Part shown: positions 12,302 to 25,177 of the stretch, piece after piece
Layout: each line of letters opens with the position of its first letter
How positions within the stretch are numbered: the first letter of the stretch is position 1
Assembly: GCA_036971715.1 (NCBI GenBank)
Contig: JAVHJL010000010.1
Location: 186,001 to 250,000 of the forward strand
Direction: 5' to 3'
From: Arthrobotrys musiformis
Taxonomy: Eukaryota; Ascomycota; Orbiliomycetes; Orbiliales; Orbiliaceae
DNA length: 64,000 nucleotides
Made by a program: the position numbers and the translations under genes
Notes under the pieces: model-generated
Seen by the model: the letters and a program-made list of their open reading frames with translations, nothing else
Told to the model about the DNA's origin: nothing
Database searches by the model: none

Positions 12302-15300
12302 CTTGTTGAAAAGTCGAGTCAAGTCCGAGACAGCAAAGAGTACATACAAACAATGGGTATGTAGGGGGAAAAGGTTAAAATGGGAGAGGGTGGGATTAAA
12401 TTTGTCGGTTCTGTCGGTTCTGTCAGTTTGTGACAGGGAGGGAAGAAAGAGAGAAGAAAGAGGCAAGAAGGGTATACTAAGTACTGCACTTAGTCTTTAC
12501 TACTACTGCTACTACTAGTATACTGACTGCGATGTGAGTAAGTAAGTACTATCGATGGGGAACGGGAAATGGGAAAATGGGATGGGATGGCAGGAGAAAG
12601 AGAAACTCCAACTCCACCTGCTCGGGGTCGTCACTTGGTTTTAGCTGAGCAGAGCAGTGACGACTTGGAAATATTTTGACCGCACCCGCCAGCATTCTCG
12701 AGGCCGGAGAGGCGCACTAAAACAACATCCTCAACCCAACTAAAACCTTTTTTTCTTCTGATCATTCGCAAGTTTCTTTTTTTTCTTCCTTCTTTCCAGA
12801 TCATTACTTCACCACTGGTTCATTTTAAGAGTCCGCCTGCTCACAAGACCCCACCCCTCACAGCCAGCGCCCAGTCAGCTACTGTGTACTTACACAGTAA
12901 GGACCCCAACATGGCCCCCCAAAGCCCGTTCCTTACTTACTGGTTTTGGTTTTGGGAAGCCCGAATGATGCGCCAATCTTCGGTCAATCAATCAATTTGA
13001 TCAAATATCGCTGACGGACCACCATTCAATCCATGTGCTAACTACCTAGGCACACACACACTACTGTACAGGTCAAGGTACTTGCATCTTGTACCGGCCG
13101 GACTAAACGCTCGGGGGCTACTACACAGTACTATGGCTACCGAATACTGCCAATATTCCTATGCCTAGTACTCCTGTTTTGGCCCGCAGGCAGGATCTTC
13201 GCTCTTGTCCCTTTGATCGATTTCTGTTTTGGGGGATGATCTATGCCACTAGATGCTCGAGATGAAGCGTGTTTGTTCGTTCTTCTCGCACTAGGGGCTT
13301 CCAACGTTTCGAATTGTCATATCGGATGTCGATGGCCAACTTGTGTCAATTCCACATTCATGCGCCGCCGGCCTAACTAAGCGTTTCCGCTCCCACTCCA
13401 ATTTTCTGCCTCTCGATCGATGACGATGATATGCTAATTTACATTGGGTAGCTTATGTCCTTTTCAAAAAATAAAATAAAATAAAAATGATTAAGTAAGT
13501 ACTTGCTTAAAACAGTTAGGTTTCCATTCGGTCGGACTGTATACCAGAATCATGGTACTGTATCCACGGGTCACGAGGCTTTGTCGAGTAGCCTGATGTT
13601 GGGCTTTCCGGACAGGAAGTCCTAGAAGGATACTAAGGTTCTGTAAGTACCTTAGGAGGTATATAGCGACTCGTCTTATGCATTGAAAACGTTTTTTTTT
13701 TTTTTTTTTTTTTTAAGCAGATGGGGCTTTTGGTTCACTAGTCTCGTGCCCAGACAACTATGATTTCATAGCTTCTCCAGGTGCACGAATCGGACCGCGT
13801 CCTTCGCACGACATGCAGTTGGCGAGGTCAAACTCATGCAGGTTTGTCCATCCGAATCCCGGCGCTCCCAGTTCTGGCATTCTGCCAGCATTCCTTCGTG
13901 TGGGTGCAGCCCATCAAATTTGGGGCCGGAAATCGAATCGACCTACCTTCAACAGGTGTCTCCCAATAAATGGCGATAAAAAGTTGACAACTTCCTAATT
14001 CTGGTATAGTTCGACCTGAGGGCTAAAAGAAAGAAGAAGAGTATGAAGATGAAGGGATACGAACGAAGCTACCAGATTTCTTTCGATCGAAAGGCCGCCA
14101 TATGCACATGATTGATTCTGGGCGGAGGGCGGGACAACCGCTTCGTGAAGACTCGGAAGGATCTACCTAGCCTGGTCTATGATCGTTGACAGCCCTTGAA
14201 GGAGATGGCGTATCGGAGAAGCCTGGCGCTGTAACTTGCTATGTTCCCATCCGCTCATCAAATAGGCACCTAGTCCGAATAATCTATCTTCTTTTTTTTT
14301 TGTGGAATCTAACTTTTAGGCCGTGAGTCGATTGATACGACGCTACTTTCATACAAGTTCCCAGGCGTTAGGATATATCAGCATAGTGCTGCAGAACCCA
14401 TATACATGCCTCATATGTACTGTACCTGTTATGCACACGTGGAAAAGAAGTTGGGAGTACGGTCACATTGGATACTATCTCAAATCTTGATTGACGAGTC
14501 CAAGGGGGACTTGATTACCCGGTCATCGCCATCTGCATTGAATTTTTTCCTTTTTGTCTCGGTCAACCGATTGTCTCCCATGTCCTGTTGCGATTGATTG
14601 CTGGAGCCGGCTGACGGTCACGAGAGGCAACAAGACGCATTTCACCGAACGTTATCTTTTTTCCTTCTTATCCATTTTATCAAGTCCTTGGAGAAATAAA
14701 GAAAAAAGAAGAAAGATCTTAAGAGAGAAATAGCCATATGGGAGAAAAGAGATTGATCCTCAGACATCGGCTACGTCATGCACACACAGGCGTTGCACTC
14801 CGTAGTCAGCCCCCGGGGAACGAATAAGGGGTATTCTATGTGTATGTGTATACTACTGGCACCCGTGGGAACATTCTTTTTGAATATGTATGAACTCGAC
14901 CTCTGGTTGGGACGAGAAGATTTTGTTTCGAGTGACACAGCAGCGAGCTGATACTGTTGGTTTGTTCCTGGGATGCGGTGCCATGACGTCAAGCAACCGC
15001 AACAGGCGAGGTCCCCAAAATGAGGAACAGAATGAAAGACTCCTCCGTCAGGCGATGCTTGTATTATGGCGACTGGGGGCGGCGAAGCATTCTCTTTAAC
15101 CAGACGGCCCCGAGTCCGACAAATCTGACAAACAAGCCGTTTTTATTGATTACCCCTCACTGTGGCAAATTCGCTGCTCAGCTTTATCAGCTCGGGCACC
15201 TTGGTATTTGCCGCGTCGAGCATATACCATCCGAGGATGATGGGATTCAAACATTCGGCAGAGCTCCTGCTTGGAAGTCGGATCCTTTTGAACCCCTCCT

Positions 15301-16283
15301 CTGGTGTATCATGGCGATCTGAAATTCAGGTTGAGTGTATACCTACTTAGGTACTTATAAAAGGTTGTCGCAATTCGGCATTTCCCAGGGAACTCCACTT
15401 GTTAGCTGTCGTAATGCTCGGGTGGAGGAGCACTTACGCACATCTACACATACAGTAGGGGCATGAAGGGGTGGGTCCGGGGTTTCTTTTAAAATTTCAT
15501 TATGCAGGGTTTGCATGACCCGTTTACCTTGCGTTCATGGTGTTCGAACCCGCACAATGAGCTTCTTCGCCCGCTTACCTCGCGTCGGGGTAATATTATG
15601 TAGACGTGTGAAGGCGCCTGCTTTCGTTTGAGGATAGACGGTTAGGCAGACATACGACTCTTCCCTCCCTTTGCTATTCCCTCCAGCTCTAGTTCGATAT
15701 AATATTCGTTTTCGAGGGGTGGATGGATACCTCTTGAGCTGGATATCTGGTTTAGTAGATATGTACTTAGGTATACACTATAATAACCACAAACCTAATA
15801 TTCGGATTCGTGCTGACTTCCATTCTTAATTATCAATTACCTAGTAAGCTTCACTTCGAGTATCCGTAGGTCTACAGGCTTTAAGTATAATAATTTTTAA
15901 ATTTCCGACGTGTCTTAAAATACACCCGCCTCCAGGAGCTGAAGTATGGTTGGCCGTTAGTCCATTAGAATCTGACTTATTTTAGGTGTGACGCAGGGTA
16001 TTTTAAGTGGGTCAGCTCCGCAACCAGACACGTAGAGTTTGTGATTAGCTGTTAGAATGGCGTACATGCTCCAAAGTCCGACGAAGCTTAGATCGAGGAA
16101 GGGGTCTGTAGACCGGCTTTTACCCCTGATCTAGTTGTTCATATAGTTGTATAATATACAGACCTGTCCCGTGCACAGAGCACACTATTATAGTCTGCTA
16201 GTTTGTTTTAGAGGTAGATTACTACTGAGGCTATTCCAATATCGAAGATCTGGCCGTGTCCTATAAATCGACGACGGCGACAT

Positions 16284-16345
16284 GCATATATGTATGTATG
16301 TATGCATGTATGTGTGTGTATGTGGATGTATGTGTATGTATGTTC
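16284..16345. repeat. (TATG)n microsatellite, interrupted
   Basis: Interrupted TATG/TGTA tetranucleotide units extend over about 60 bp. On the complementary strand they read as ACAT repeats, which creates a spurious His/Thr-rich ORF. Confidence 0.8.
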
Positions 16346-16541
16346 TCAAGCAGCTAGGTATGAATATAGTAAGCAAGAAGCAGGTAGTCAGCATCGATGC
16401 ATTATTGCATGCAGCACCGCGGGATGTCATATATACACTTCCTTCAGTAAGTGAGTAAGTACTTACTCGAGTGGGTACTGACCTCAGGAACCCAAAAGTG
16501 CCTATTTTAGAGACCATGTTAGTGCGGCCGTCGTATCATCC

Positions 16542-16544
<3 letters not shown>

Positions 16545-16591
<47 letters not shown>
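16545..16591. repeat. (TC)n dinucleotide microsatellite, about 23 units
   Basis: An uninterrupted TC run of 47 bp in the Munc13-like upstream region. It is the longest dinucleotide repeat in the window. Confidence 0.9.
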
Positions 16592-16595
<4 letters not shown>

Positions 16596-17211
16596 ACCTA
16601 AGTACTTGTTAGGTATTATAAGAAGCATCTCGGTACATACATTGCATAGCTAGGTACTTAGGTAAGTACTTATGTTAGTCAAATTGGGTGGTAACCATCC
16701 AAAGGAGAGCTTTTGGGGTGGGAATTGGCATCTGGTTCCAATTTGGCAGCTGAACAACAAACAACATTCCTTTCTGGCCTGCTGGCTTCCCCGACACCAC
16801 AGCCGACTTCTGCTGCGGCCAACGTTACCTGAACCGACCTGACCTGACCTGGCCTTACCTTGCCTTACCCGATAGTAACATCTGTTTAACACCCCCCCCG
16901 GCGTCTGCTACTCCATCGACATCTACGTGCACTTATCCTTACCATTTTACTTCGTCTGTTCTCGTGTTCTTGCATCTCGATCACGACGCAGGCGAGCTCC
17001 TTAAGCGATGTAAGATTGAATCCACTAGCTATTTGATATCATCAGTCCGTCATAAAGATTGCTCCCCTCTCGTTTCCTTCATATCAAAAAAATTCTAGGA
17101 AAAAAAAAAAAAAAATAGAAAAAAGACCGCTGACCAACACCGACCCGTTCTACAGATCCGAAAGCTGCTTCTCGTCCACCATCAGCCTGCCATAGAGTGA
17201 TCTCGGTCACC

Positions 17212-20200
17212 ATGGCGCAGCGATGGTCGACCCAAGATGCTGCGGGGTACTATGCCCAACCCGAAAATGCCGCTTATCACCCCCAAAATCGGCAGAACAG
17301 CCATGCTTCCATCGTGAGTGCTCGTCGTGTGGCTGGCCACCAGGCCACTCCCGAGCACGTTTATAGCCATGCTCTACGGATCGGCTTTCTTAATTATCTC
17401 CTCCAACCGCGCAAGCGAGTGGCTGTCACCCAGCCGGCTCCGAAGCCTTCCTCCTCCTACTCTAGTTCTGCAGGCGCACTCCTGGCGGAGTTTTCCACTG
17501 GATCTAAGTCTGCGAAATTGCCGAAAGTCGACTTCGTCACGGTCTTCCAGCGGCGGCTTGAAGGGACTATCATTGGTAGAGAACCGGGGAAAGAATACAA
17601 GGATCCACTCGTCAAGCGCACCTTCGCCGTGTTCCTAAACCAACTTATCGATCCAGAGAGGAGGAAGGTCTTGCATAAAAGCCGACGCGCGGAGGATATG
17701 ATCCTGTTGTTTATCTCTCGGGCCACAAATGAGCTTCAGCTAGCTGTGCATTCGGGTGGGCTGGTGGGCGTAACAAAAGAAAATGTCGGCCTGTTAGTCG
17801 ATCGCCATGTCGCACTATTCATTCGATTGATAGTATTATGCCTGAAGGATAACGGATGGGCGTCTGGGCACTCCGAACTCGTAAATAGACTATCGACCCT
17901 CGAGTCTCGGATGCTTACGCACGACAAGAATCTCGTGGACGCCCAAAACACTGCTCAACCGCCGGCCCAGATTACCGAAGAAGTACCTTTATCATACGAC
18001 GTTCGGGAAATGCCCTATGTGCAAACAGTTGCGAGAGTCTTCCGCATTTCTTTGACCCAGGCTCAAAATGACATCAATAGGAACCGCCAGGCCTGGAGTG
18101 ATACCATTGCTATGAAGGAACTCAAACTATACGGTGCTAGAATCCATGCTGGTGCCAAAGCTACGCTGACGGCTGATGACTTTGATACTGACGAAGGTTA
18201 CGAAGCCTGGAAAGCTGGAGAGCTGGAGTATATTCCTTTGATGCAGGAGGCCATGGTGACAGCCAACCCCGGCCTGGCCAGCATCGATATCAATGGAGAC
18301 CAGGTCAATGGATTTCAATCACATACGGATGGCGCAGAAGGAATATTCACGTTCATTCCTCCGAACACCAAAGAATATTTCCGCGTGCTCCTAAAGATGT
18401 GCTTTGATAACCATGCAGGGCCTGCCGCGGAGGGTGAGAGTGACGAGCTTCTGCCTCCGGTTCTGTCCTTTGAAGAGATCTCGCTGATAGATGCATGTTC
18501 TGTTCGCTGGCGGATACCTCCCTTCACCAAGGCCATTATGATTCTTGGGCTTGTTCGAGAAATGTATGCGGAATCAAGAGCAGATCTTGACACAGTAGAT
18601 AAAGCTTTCGAATACATTAAAGGATCTGTTGCCACCCCTTGGGAGCAATGGACCATCCCGGATGTGAGTTTCCCCGACAAAGATATAAAAAGACAGAGCC
18701 CTAACAAATTGCCGTTAGCAAACACTTCAACGGAAAAATCTGTCTTCCTTCTACGATAACATCTTAAGGGAGTTGTATCATGCTGTTATGCAGTGTTTCG
18801 ATCTCAAACCACCCTCTCTCGACGAATACATGTACATCTTGACGAACCATCTCTACCCGAATCCCCTTTTCTCGGCGGGGAAGGATTTAGATACATTTAT
18901 CGGTTCCGTGAAAGATGGCCTTAAAGTTCGTGCTGAAGAAGTGTATTCCGGGTTCACGAAGGACATTCCCGAGAATAGGGAAGAATGGGACATGTACCAC
19001 ATTGTTGAGCTTGGAAAAAAGCTTATCGGCTTGATAAAAAGGCTGTCCAAGAAGTTCCCGGAGCCCATCCTCGGGTACGAACCCGCGGTCTGATCCAAGG
19101 TTTATACTATTGCTGACCAATGAATCATTATTTAGGAAAGTAAAAGTAGACTTCCTGACTATTGAAGGCATATTCCCGGCGTTTGCAGAGGACGCAGAGA
19201 ATATCATCAAAGGGATATTCCGTTCGTCACAGGAAAAAGGAGAAGATCTTGAGATCCAGGATGCATTCGACATGTACCAAGGTCTAATCGAAGTCAGAGA
19301 CATCTACGATCAGGTTATCAAGTTAGGCGCCTTTTTTCCTACCCAAAACGGCATTTAGATTCACTTTACTGATCTGCATTTAGGAGTCCGTTCCCATTCG
19401 ACATTGAAAAAATGATTCAGGATTTTGTCTGGAGATGGTTGAGTAATATAGATGGCAAGATTCTTGAATGGGTCGACAATGCCTTGAAAGGAGATGAGTT
19501 CGTTGTCAAGTCAGAAAATGGGACGATGGCAAACGACAGACACTCCGTATCGGTTGAAGACGTCTTCCGGTCGTTTATACAAAACATCAAAGCCCTCAAA
19601 GATCTCAACTGGGCTGACGAATATCAAGAGGCCAAATTCTTTACCGCGCTTTCCAAGTCGATAGGCACGGGGTTGATGTACTATTGCGAAAAGGTTGAGA
19701 ACCTGTTCACCCAAGAGATGGATCGCGTAACGCCAGAGCAAGAGGCGGCTAGGAATAAAACGCAAAAGGAAAAACTACTTGCTTACTTTAATAGTAAGGA
19801 GAAAGTTGACCCGTTTAATTTCTTACCCGAGGTAAGATGCATTCACATCAATGTTTAATAGAGCTAGGACTCACATAATCATCTAGACCTGTGTAAAATT
19901 CAACAATATCGAGTACGCGATCCATCAACTCGATCTGGTCGAAAAGTCGATAAACGTGGATCGGTGTGCTGCGATTATTGCTAAACACACACCCGTCTAC
20001 CAGCCGAAGAAACAGTCTTCCAACAAGTACCTCTTCACCATCAAGATCGTTGAGGCTGAGGATCTCAAGGCGTGCGATATCAATGGACTCAGTGATCCAT
20101 ATGTTGTCCTGGGAGACGAATATCATAAACGATTGGCCAAGACAAGAGTTATGTACTCCACTCTTAACCCTAGGTTCGATGAAACTGTCGAAATCACTAC

Positions 20201-21546
20201 GGGTGGGCCGGTGTTACTTACTGCGACTATCTGGGACCACGATACTGTCGGGGAACATGATTATGTTGGGAGAGCGCCGATTAAGCTTGACCCTTCCTAT
20301 TTTGGGGATTACGAACCAAGGGTAGTATTTACACTCTTACATATGGTGGTTTTAGAGGCTAATGGTCTACTATTAGGAATACTGGTTGGACCTTGATACG
20401 CAAGGTCGGCTGCTACTAAAAATTAGTATGGAAGGGGAACGCGACGACATCCAATTTTATTTCGGTCGAACCTTTAGGACGCTGAAGCGCACAGAACGTG
20501 ATATGGCTCGCCAGATCACAGACAAGGTATGATTATCATTTATATCGACTAGGATCTGTTTTGTTCGCTAATTCCGAGCAGTGCGCACCGTTCATTAAAC
20601 ACTGTTTATCGAAACAAGCGCTTAAATCGATCTTAAACCCGGGTATTTCCATAGCTTCCGTGTCAAGCTATTTTAGCCGAACTGGATTTGGATCGAATCG
20701 CCCGCAGTCTGTGATCAAAGCGGGACCAACTGACGACGATGTCGCCAATGCCCTAACGCCTTTGTTCACATATTTCAACGAAAACTTCGAAATCCTGGAC
20801 AAGACTCTGACCCACGAAGCCTTGATTAATGTTATGGCCAAGCTTTGGAAAGAAGTTCTTGCTACGATCGAGACCCTCATGGTGCCACCTTTGTCTGACA
20901 AGCCATCGAACCAAAAACCGCTCTCTAACCAGGAGCTCGATGTTGTATTCAAATGGCTGAAGGTATTGCTACCCTGCCTGCTTCTATGGAACATGGAAGG
21001 ATGCTAACACGCTTTTAGTTCTTGTTTGAATTTTTCAACGCTCCGGATGAACAAGGCCAGTCAACCGGTGTCCCAGTTGACATCCTGAAATCACCCAAGT
21101 ACCACGACCTACAATCCCTTGGCTTTTTCTACTTCGACTCTTCCGAAAATTTGATCCGGACTTCCGAACGTATTGCCGCACAAAACGCCGCCAGGGCTGC
21201 GGAGAAGCAGAAGAGCTTAAATCTCGGTCCTCCGGGATCGGGTGCTCTGCTTCTGGGTGTTCCGATGGCGAAACGGTCGAAGTCGGTGCTGATGAATAGA
21301 AACTTGGGGACGATGCGGAAGGCAAAGGAAGAAAAGAGGAAGGAGGCGCAAGCTGAAGCCAGCGATGATATGATTCTGAGAATATTGAGGATGAGAGCCG
21401 ATGCGGCGGGTTACTTGCGAGCAAGATCTCAGCAAAAGGAGAGGATCGCAGCGCAACGAGCGGCGGAGGCCATCGTAGCCCAGAGTATCAATGCTGGCGC
21501 CGGAAGGATGACAGCAGGCGGAATGGGAGGCCTCGGGAGGCGATAG
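17212..21546 (+). CDS. Munc13-like protein, MUN (MHD1-C2-MHD2) architecture
   Basis: This is the fungal relative of Munc13/UNC-13 (S. pombe Ync13 type), expected to act at the plasma membrane in SNARE priming and exocytosis. Eight exons (17212-18663, 18719-19074, 19136-19321, 19384-19831, 19887-20321, 20377-20526, 20582-20962, 21019-21546) give 1,311 aa with every phase consistent. The MHD1 region lies at about 620-770 (DAFDMYQGLIEVRDIYDQV, then PFPFDIEKMIQDFVWRWLSN). A C2 domain at about 858-950 carries acidic calcium-ligand positions (CDINGLSDPYVV, IWDHDTVGEHDYVG). MHD2 lies at about 1065-1150 (TYFNENFEILDKTLTHEAL through FKWLKFLFEFFN). The tail is basic and Ala-rich. An in-frame ATG five codons upstream (17197) is possible, but ACCATGG at 17212 has the better context. 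Intron 3 uses a GTTAGG donor. The C2 domain between the two MHDs is the expected fungal arrangement. Confidence 0.93.
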
Positions 21547-22382
21547 GAGGGAGGGGTTGACCATCGAATTCTTCATGCTAAGATTGCAATTTCTTTTTCC
21601 ATTTATACAATGCGGGGTTTCAGTTTTGGTCGTTTCGATTATTGATCCATCTCACGATAAGCCCTTATGCGACATTACGCACGTCTACACCTTATTTTTT
21701 GATGAAAACATTGCTCCAGAACAGCAAGGCTCCTGAGGAATGAAAGGGAACAAAAAAAAACCACTCGAGAGTACTTGCTAAGCGGCGTTTGGGTGGGAAG
21801 GGGGTGGGGAACTATGGGAGCTTCATTTTTGCGACATCGGGTTTTCATATTTCCTTTCTTTGAATGAGAAAAAGACAAAATTAAGTTTTTCATATGTTTG
21901 CAAACTTGTTTTAGCTTGTTTTTTTATTTTTATATTCTTCGAAATCATAGCATGATTATTGATAATCTTGTATTCTTATGCGATTAATATCACCCCGCCC
22001 TGTTTATGGATAATATATAATTCGGAGGTGGACTTTCTGAGTCCCCCAATGCAGTCACATGATCTACCGGGGGGTATTGGACTTTGTTGGATATTTGGGA
22101 CGATGTCGTGTTGTCCAGTCCGCTGGGTCGCTTATTTTTTTTTTCGGTTGCGAAAAATCGACAATTCGATTTCATAAAACTTCTTCAACCTTTTTTATAT
22201 AAACTGCCAATTCCGACTTTGGCACCCCCCCTTCCAATTTACTACAAAAGACGCGGGTTTGGAGCTCCAGTGTGCTTCTACCGGAATAACGATCGCATCT
22301 AGCGTTTATATCCATTCATAATCCTATCGCGGGAAAAAACGAGAACGAGAAGATACCTCATCGACCTCAAGACCCAACAGCG
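21547..22382. other. Intergenic region, Munc13-like 3' end to RPA43
   Basis: These 836 bp hold the 3' UTR of the Munc13-like gene and the promoter of RPA43. The sequence is T-rich, with poly-T tracts at about 21916-21930 and 22135-22145. No gene or RNA is supported, and I did not find clear PAC/RRPE ribosome-biogenesis motifs upstream of RPA43. Confidence 0.5.
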
Positions 22383-23342
22383 ATGGCAGAAGTCGCACAA
22401 CCACCATCAACATCAACCGAACACAAGAAGAAACACAAAATTACAAGTACCCCCTCACGGACCACCAAAAAGCGTAAACTCGAGTCTCCCGCGGAGACCA
22501 CCCCCTCAAACCCAATGCCGCCGACCTCACAAACCCTGCGATCCGCCAAAATTTCCTCCCCGTACGCACTAACCACCGCCTCCCGCTACCTCTCCATCTC
22601 CCCAGCCTACTCTTCAACGCCCGCCGTAGGCATCCAACGCGACCATCTAGACCCTCTGGTCTTCAAATACGACCCGATCCTAAACGGCATCATCCTCCTC
22701 CACCAGAACCTACGATTCCAATCCCCCGCCGCGAAGATACTGGGCGAATCGCCCTTCGCGTTCGTATGGTGTCTTGTCGAATTCATGCTGTGGAAACCGA
22801 CGGTGGGGATGGTGCTCGAGGGGTTTGTTAATCATGTGTCGCCGAGCCATTTGGGGATGTTGTATGGGAATGTTTTTAGTGTTTCCGTGACGGCGGCGGG
22901 GATACCGGGCGATTGGAGGTTTGTGGCAGCCGAGGGGGGTGATGGAGTTGGCGGGGAGGAGGAGGAGGTTTATACCGGCGACGGGGGGAAGAGGAGGGAG
23001 AGGCAGAAGCCGGTTGGGGGCACTGATCCGATTGAGGGGTTGACGAAGGCTATGGGGAGGTGGTTTGATTCCGAGGGGAATGAGGTCGAGGGGCTTCGGA
23101 AATTCGTGGTTACGGCTGTGAAAGCCGATGGGGGGATGTTATCGCTGGAAGGCAGCTTCAAGGACGAGGACGTCCCTTCGATAGTTGAGACCACCACAGG
23201 TGCTCCGGAGAGGCAGATCACACAACTTCACGGGAAAGATTTGGACGAAGAAGACGATAATGACGACGAGGAGGAGTCAAAAAGACGGCGAAAGGAGAAG
23301 AAGGAGAAGAAGAAGAGAAAACGAGAAGGCAAGGCCGAGTGA
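22383..23342 (+). CDS. rpa43: DNA-directed RNA polymerase I subunit RPA43
   Basis: This is the Pol I stalk subunit (the counterpart of Rpb7), which contacts Rrn3 during rRNA transcription initiation in the nucleolus. It is a single exon of 319 aa, near the yeast length. Residues 1-50 are basic and low in complexity with an NLS-like KHKITSTPSRTTKKRK. The Rpb7-like N-terminal domain follows (SRYLSISPAYSSTPAVGIQR, then LDPLVFKYDPILNGIILLHQ). Next is the transition to the OB fold (FAFVWCLVEFMLWKPTVGMV through VNHVSPSHLGMLYGNVFSVS). The C-terminus is acidic and then Lys-rich (DEEDDNDDEEESKRRRKEKK), a usual nucleolar-protein feature. The ATG at 22383 starts the only long frame. It converges on the UDP-GlcNAc pyrophosphorylase gene with 230 bp between stop codons. 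Confidence 0.9.
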   Translation: MAEVAQPPSTSTEHKKKHKITSTPSRTTKKRKLESPAETTPSNPMPPTSQTLRSAKISSPYALTTASRYLSISPAYSSTPAVGIQRDHLDPLVFKYDPILNGIILLHQNLRFQSPAAKILGESPFAFVWCLVEFMLWKPTVGMVLEGFVNHVSPSHLGMLYGNVFSVSVTAAGIPGDWRFVAAEGGDGVGGEEEEVYTGDGGKRRERQKPVGGTDPIEGLTKAMGRWFDSEGNEVEGLRKFVVTAVKADGGMLSLEGSFKDEDVPSIVETTTGAPERQITQLHGKDLDEEDDNDDEEESKRRRKEKKEKKKRKREGKAE

Positions 23343-23572
23343 TCTCCTCTACGTTGTCTCTGGTAATGTCCTTTTTTACAAGCATTTCTCTAGCTTATTG
23401 TGTATTATATGCCTTCCGTAGCTGCCTTTGATGTATATTTTAGAGCGAAACACTTTTTATTTTCCTGAAGCATCAAACGGACCAACTTGATTCCGTAAAT
23501 TTAATACTCTTAAGCTAATACTCTGACTAATTCAAATTCAAAAACTAATACTCCCACAGCTACACTTGCCTT

Positions 23573-25177
23573 TTAAACCTCGCTTGGCTGAACGATCAAT
23601 GCGGGTCCCTTGATGGTCTTACCGCCGAGGAACTCAAGACCTTCTCCGCCCTGTAATCAATAATCGTTAGCACCTAAAATATCTGGGGTGGTGGTGGTGA
23701 ATATAAAACTTACATAGCTCAGCAAAGGAGAAACCTCGATCCCATCTTTATCCGCATCATCACTGATAATCTGTGCCCCGGCAGCCTGAACCCACTTCTT
23801 ACCCTGGGTCATAATATCCCTCCTGCTGGTATCCGGATCATCCTCACCGGTGCCCCTCGCGTTCTTCAACGGCGAGAATTCATCCTCCCTGGCCACCTCC
23901 AAACATGCGAATTTCTCCAGCGGCAGCAAGGGGAAAACGTCGAAGACGAATTGTTCCAGTTTGATCCCGTTCGGCTTCTCGGGTTTAACCTGATCGCCGG
24001 TTTCGGTGTCCAAATACGGGATCTTCTTCCGCGCGATGTGGTGCGGCAGGCTATCGGACCACTCCGGGATGGTATTGAGGAATTCGGTGGAGTAGTAGTG
24101 ATTGACGATATTCGCGGCGCGGAATTTAAGCAGTTCTTTGTTCTCCGGATCGCGCTCCTCGGTCATTTCCTTGTCGATTTCGGAGTACTCGACGACGTCC
24201 GGCTTGCCGTTTTTGAGGATGATGAGGCCGACGGATTCCTTTGCGTCGCGTTTGCGGACGACTTTGGTGGCGATCGAGACGCTGTTTAGGGCGCTGAAGC
24301 CGATGAAGAGCGGGTCGGCGACTTTGACGAGGCAGTTGTCGACGCAGTAGGCGTGTACGTGGTCGATGCCTCTCGTCTTAAGATCCTTGAGGATGCCGGA
24401 CTTGTCCAGGGCGGCGTAGATGCCACCATTCCCATCCGGTGCAACGGCAACCTTCGATTTAGACTCCAGGATAATCTTCCCATCGTTGGAAATACACGGT
24501 AGCACGCCCTGTTCGAAGAACACCACCTGTGATTTATCCAATCCAAAGTAGTCGTTCTTCACAAAGTACTCTTCAGTCGGTTTCCTCGTCGGTCCGGAGG
24601 TCATGATGTACCACGGGATCTGAGCGACGTTAACACCCTTCTTCACACCCTTGTATTCATCCGCCAAGCTCTGGACTTTCGAGATTCTCTCGGCTTGGAT
24701 CTGGAAAAGACTCTTTTTGGAAGGGAGGCCGATGTCGTAGCAGCCCTTTGGGTCGCTGGAACCCAACCGGGTACCCTGTCCTCCAGCCATCAAGATGACA
24801 CCGACTTTATTGCTAGCAATCAATTCCAACCCCTCATTGTACCATTTATCGAGATCGGCCTTGGACGAATCCAACGTCGAAGCCCGAGCTTGAGCGGGTA
24901 AGGGTTCGATCTGTGGTTTCTCATCCTCTGCAGAGGATTTAACGGGATTCAAGGCCTTCTCCGCGAGCTCGGAGGTGCGTGCAGGGTTTATGTCGGACAA
25001 TTGGGTGAATAACGCCAATTTATCCGAATTGGCGAGGGAGTCGTAGAAGTTGAAGACGTGGGATTGGCCGGCGGCGGAGTATTTGGCCTTGAGGTCGGAG
25101 ACGGCATCGTCGGAGGGGGGGACGGTGGAGTCTTTGAGGTGGAGGGCTTTGAGGGTGGAGTCGATGATTCCTGCCAT
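23573..25177 (-). CDS. uap1: UDP-N-acetylglucosamine pyrophosphorylase (UAP1/Qri1)
   Basis: This cytosolic enzyme makes UDP-GlcNAc from UTP and GlcNAc-1-phosphate, the precursor for chitin, N-glycans and GPI anchors. Two exons, 25177-23714 and 23650-23573 (63-nt intron), give 513 aa. The nucleotide-binding loop is clear: VILMAGGQGTRLGSSDPKGC near residues 129-148, followed by KKSLFQIQAERI. Other family segments are PWYIMTSGPTRKPTEEYF, FFEQGVLPCI, VAVAPDGNGGIYAAL and VHAYCVDNCLVKVADPLFIG. The last exon supplies the conserved tail SPLLSYGGEGLEFLGGKTIK; without it the reading frame ends in nonsense, so the intron is well supported. No signal peptide is seen. All motifs that I can place are intact. 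Confidence 0.95.

Larger units (their letters stand above)
11572..17211. other. 5.6-kb stretch without a supported gene
   Basis: This is the longest apparently empty interval but one. It should contain the promoters of the SCOC-like gene and the Munc13-like gene. ORFs reach 160 codons (11871-12353, minus), but those are low-complexity readings of T/A-rich and TATG-repeat DNA. Contents seen: (TATG)n with a T tract at about 12258-12300, a T24 run at about 13691-13714, (TATG)n at about 16284-16345, a (TC)n run at 16545-16591, GGTACTTAGGTAAGTACTTA-like palindromes at about 16650-16672, and an A15 tract at about 17101-17115 just upstream of the Munc13-like start. I identified no tRNA, 5S rRNA or snRNA. 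Confidence 0.5.

Noticed and set aside
11871..12466. Minus-strand ORFs of 160 and 134 codons
   Set aside because: Both read through the TATG repeat and poly-T tract; two frames are open at once because of the repeat, not coding.
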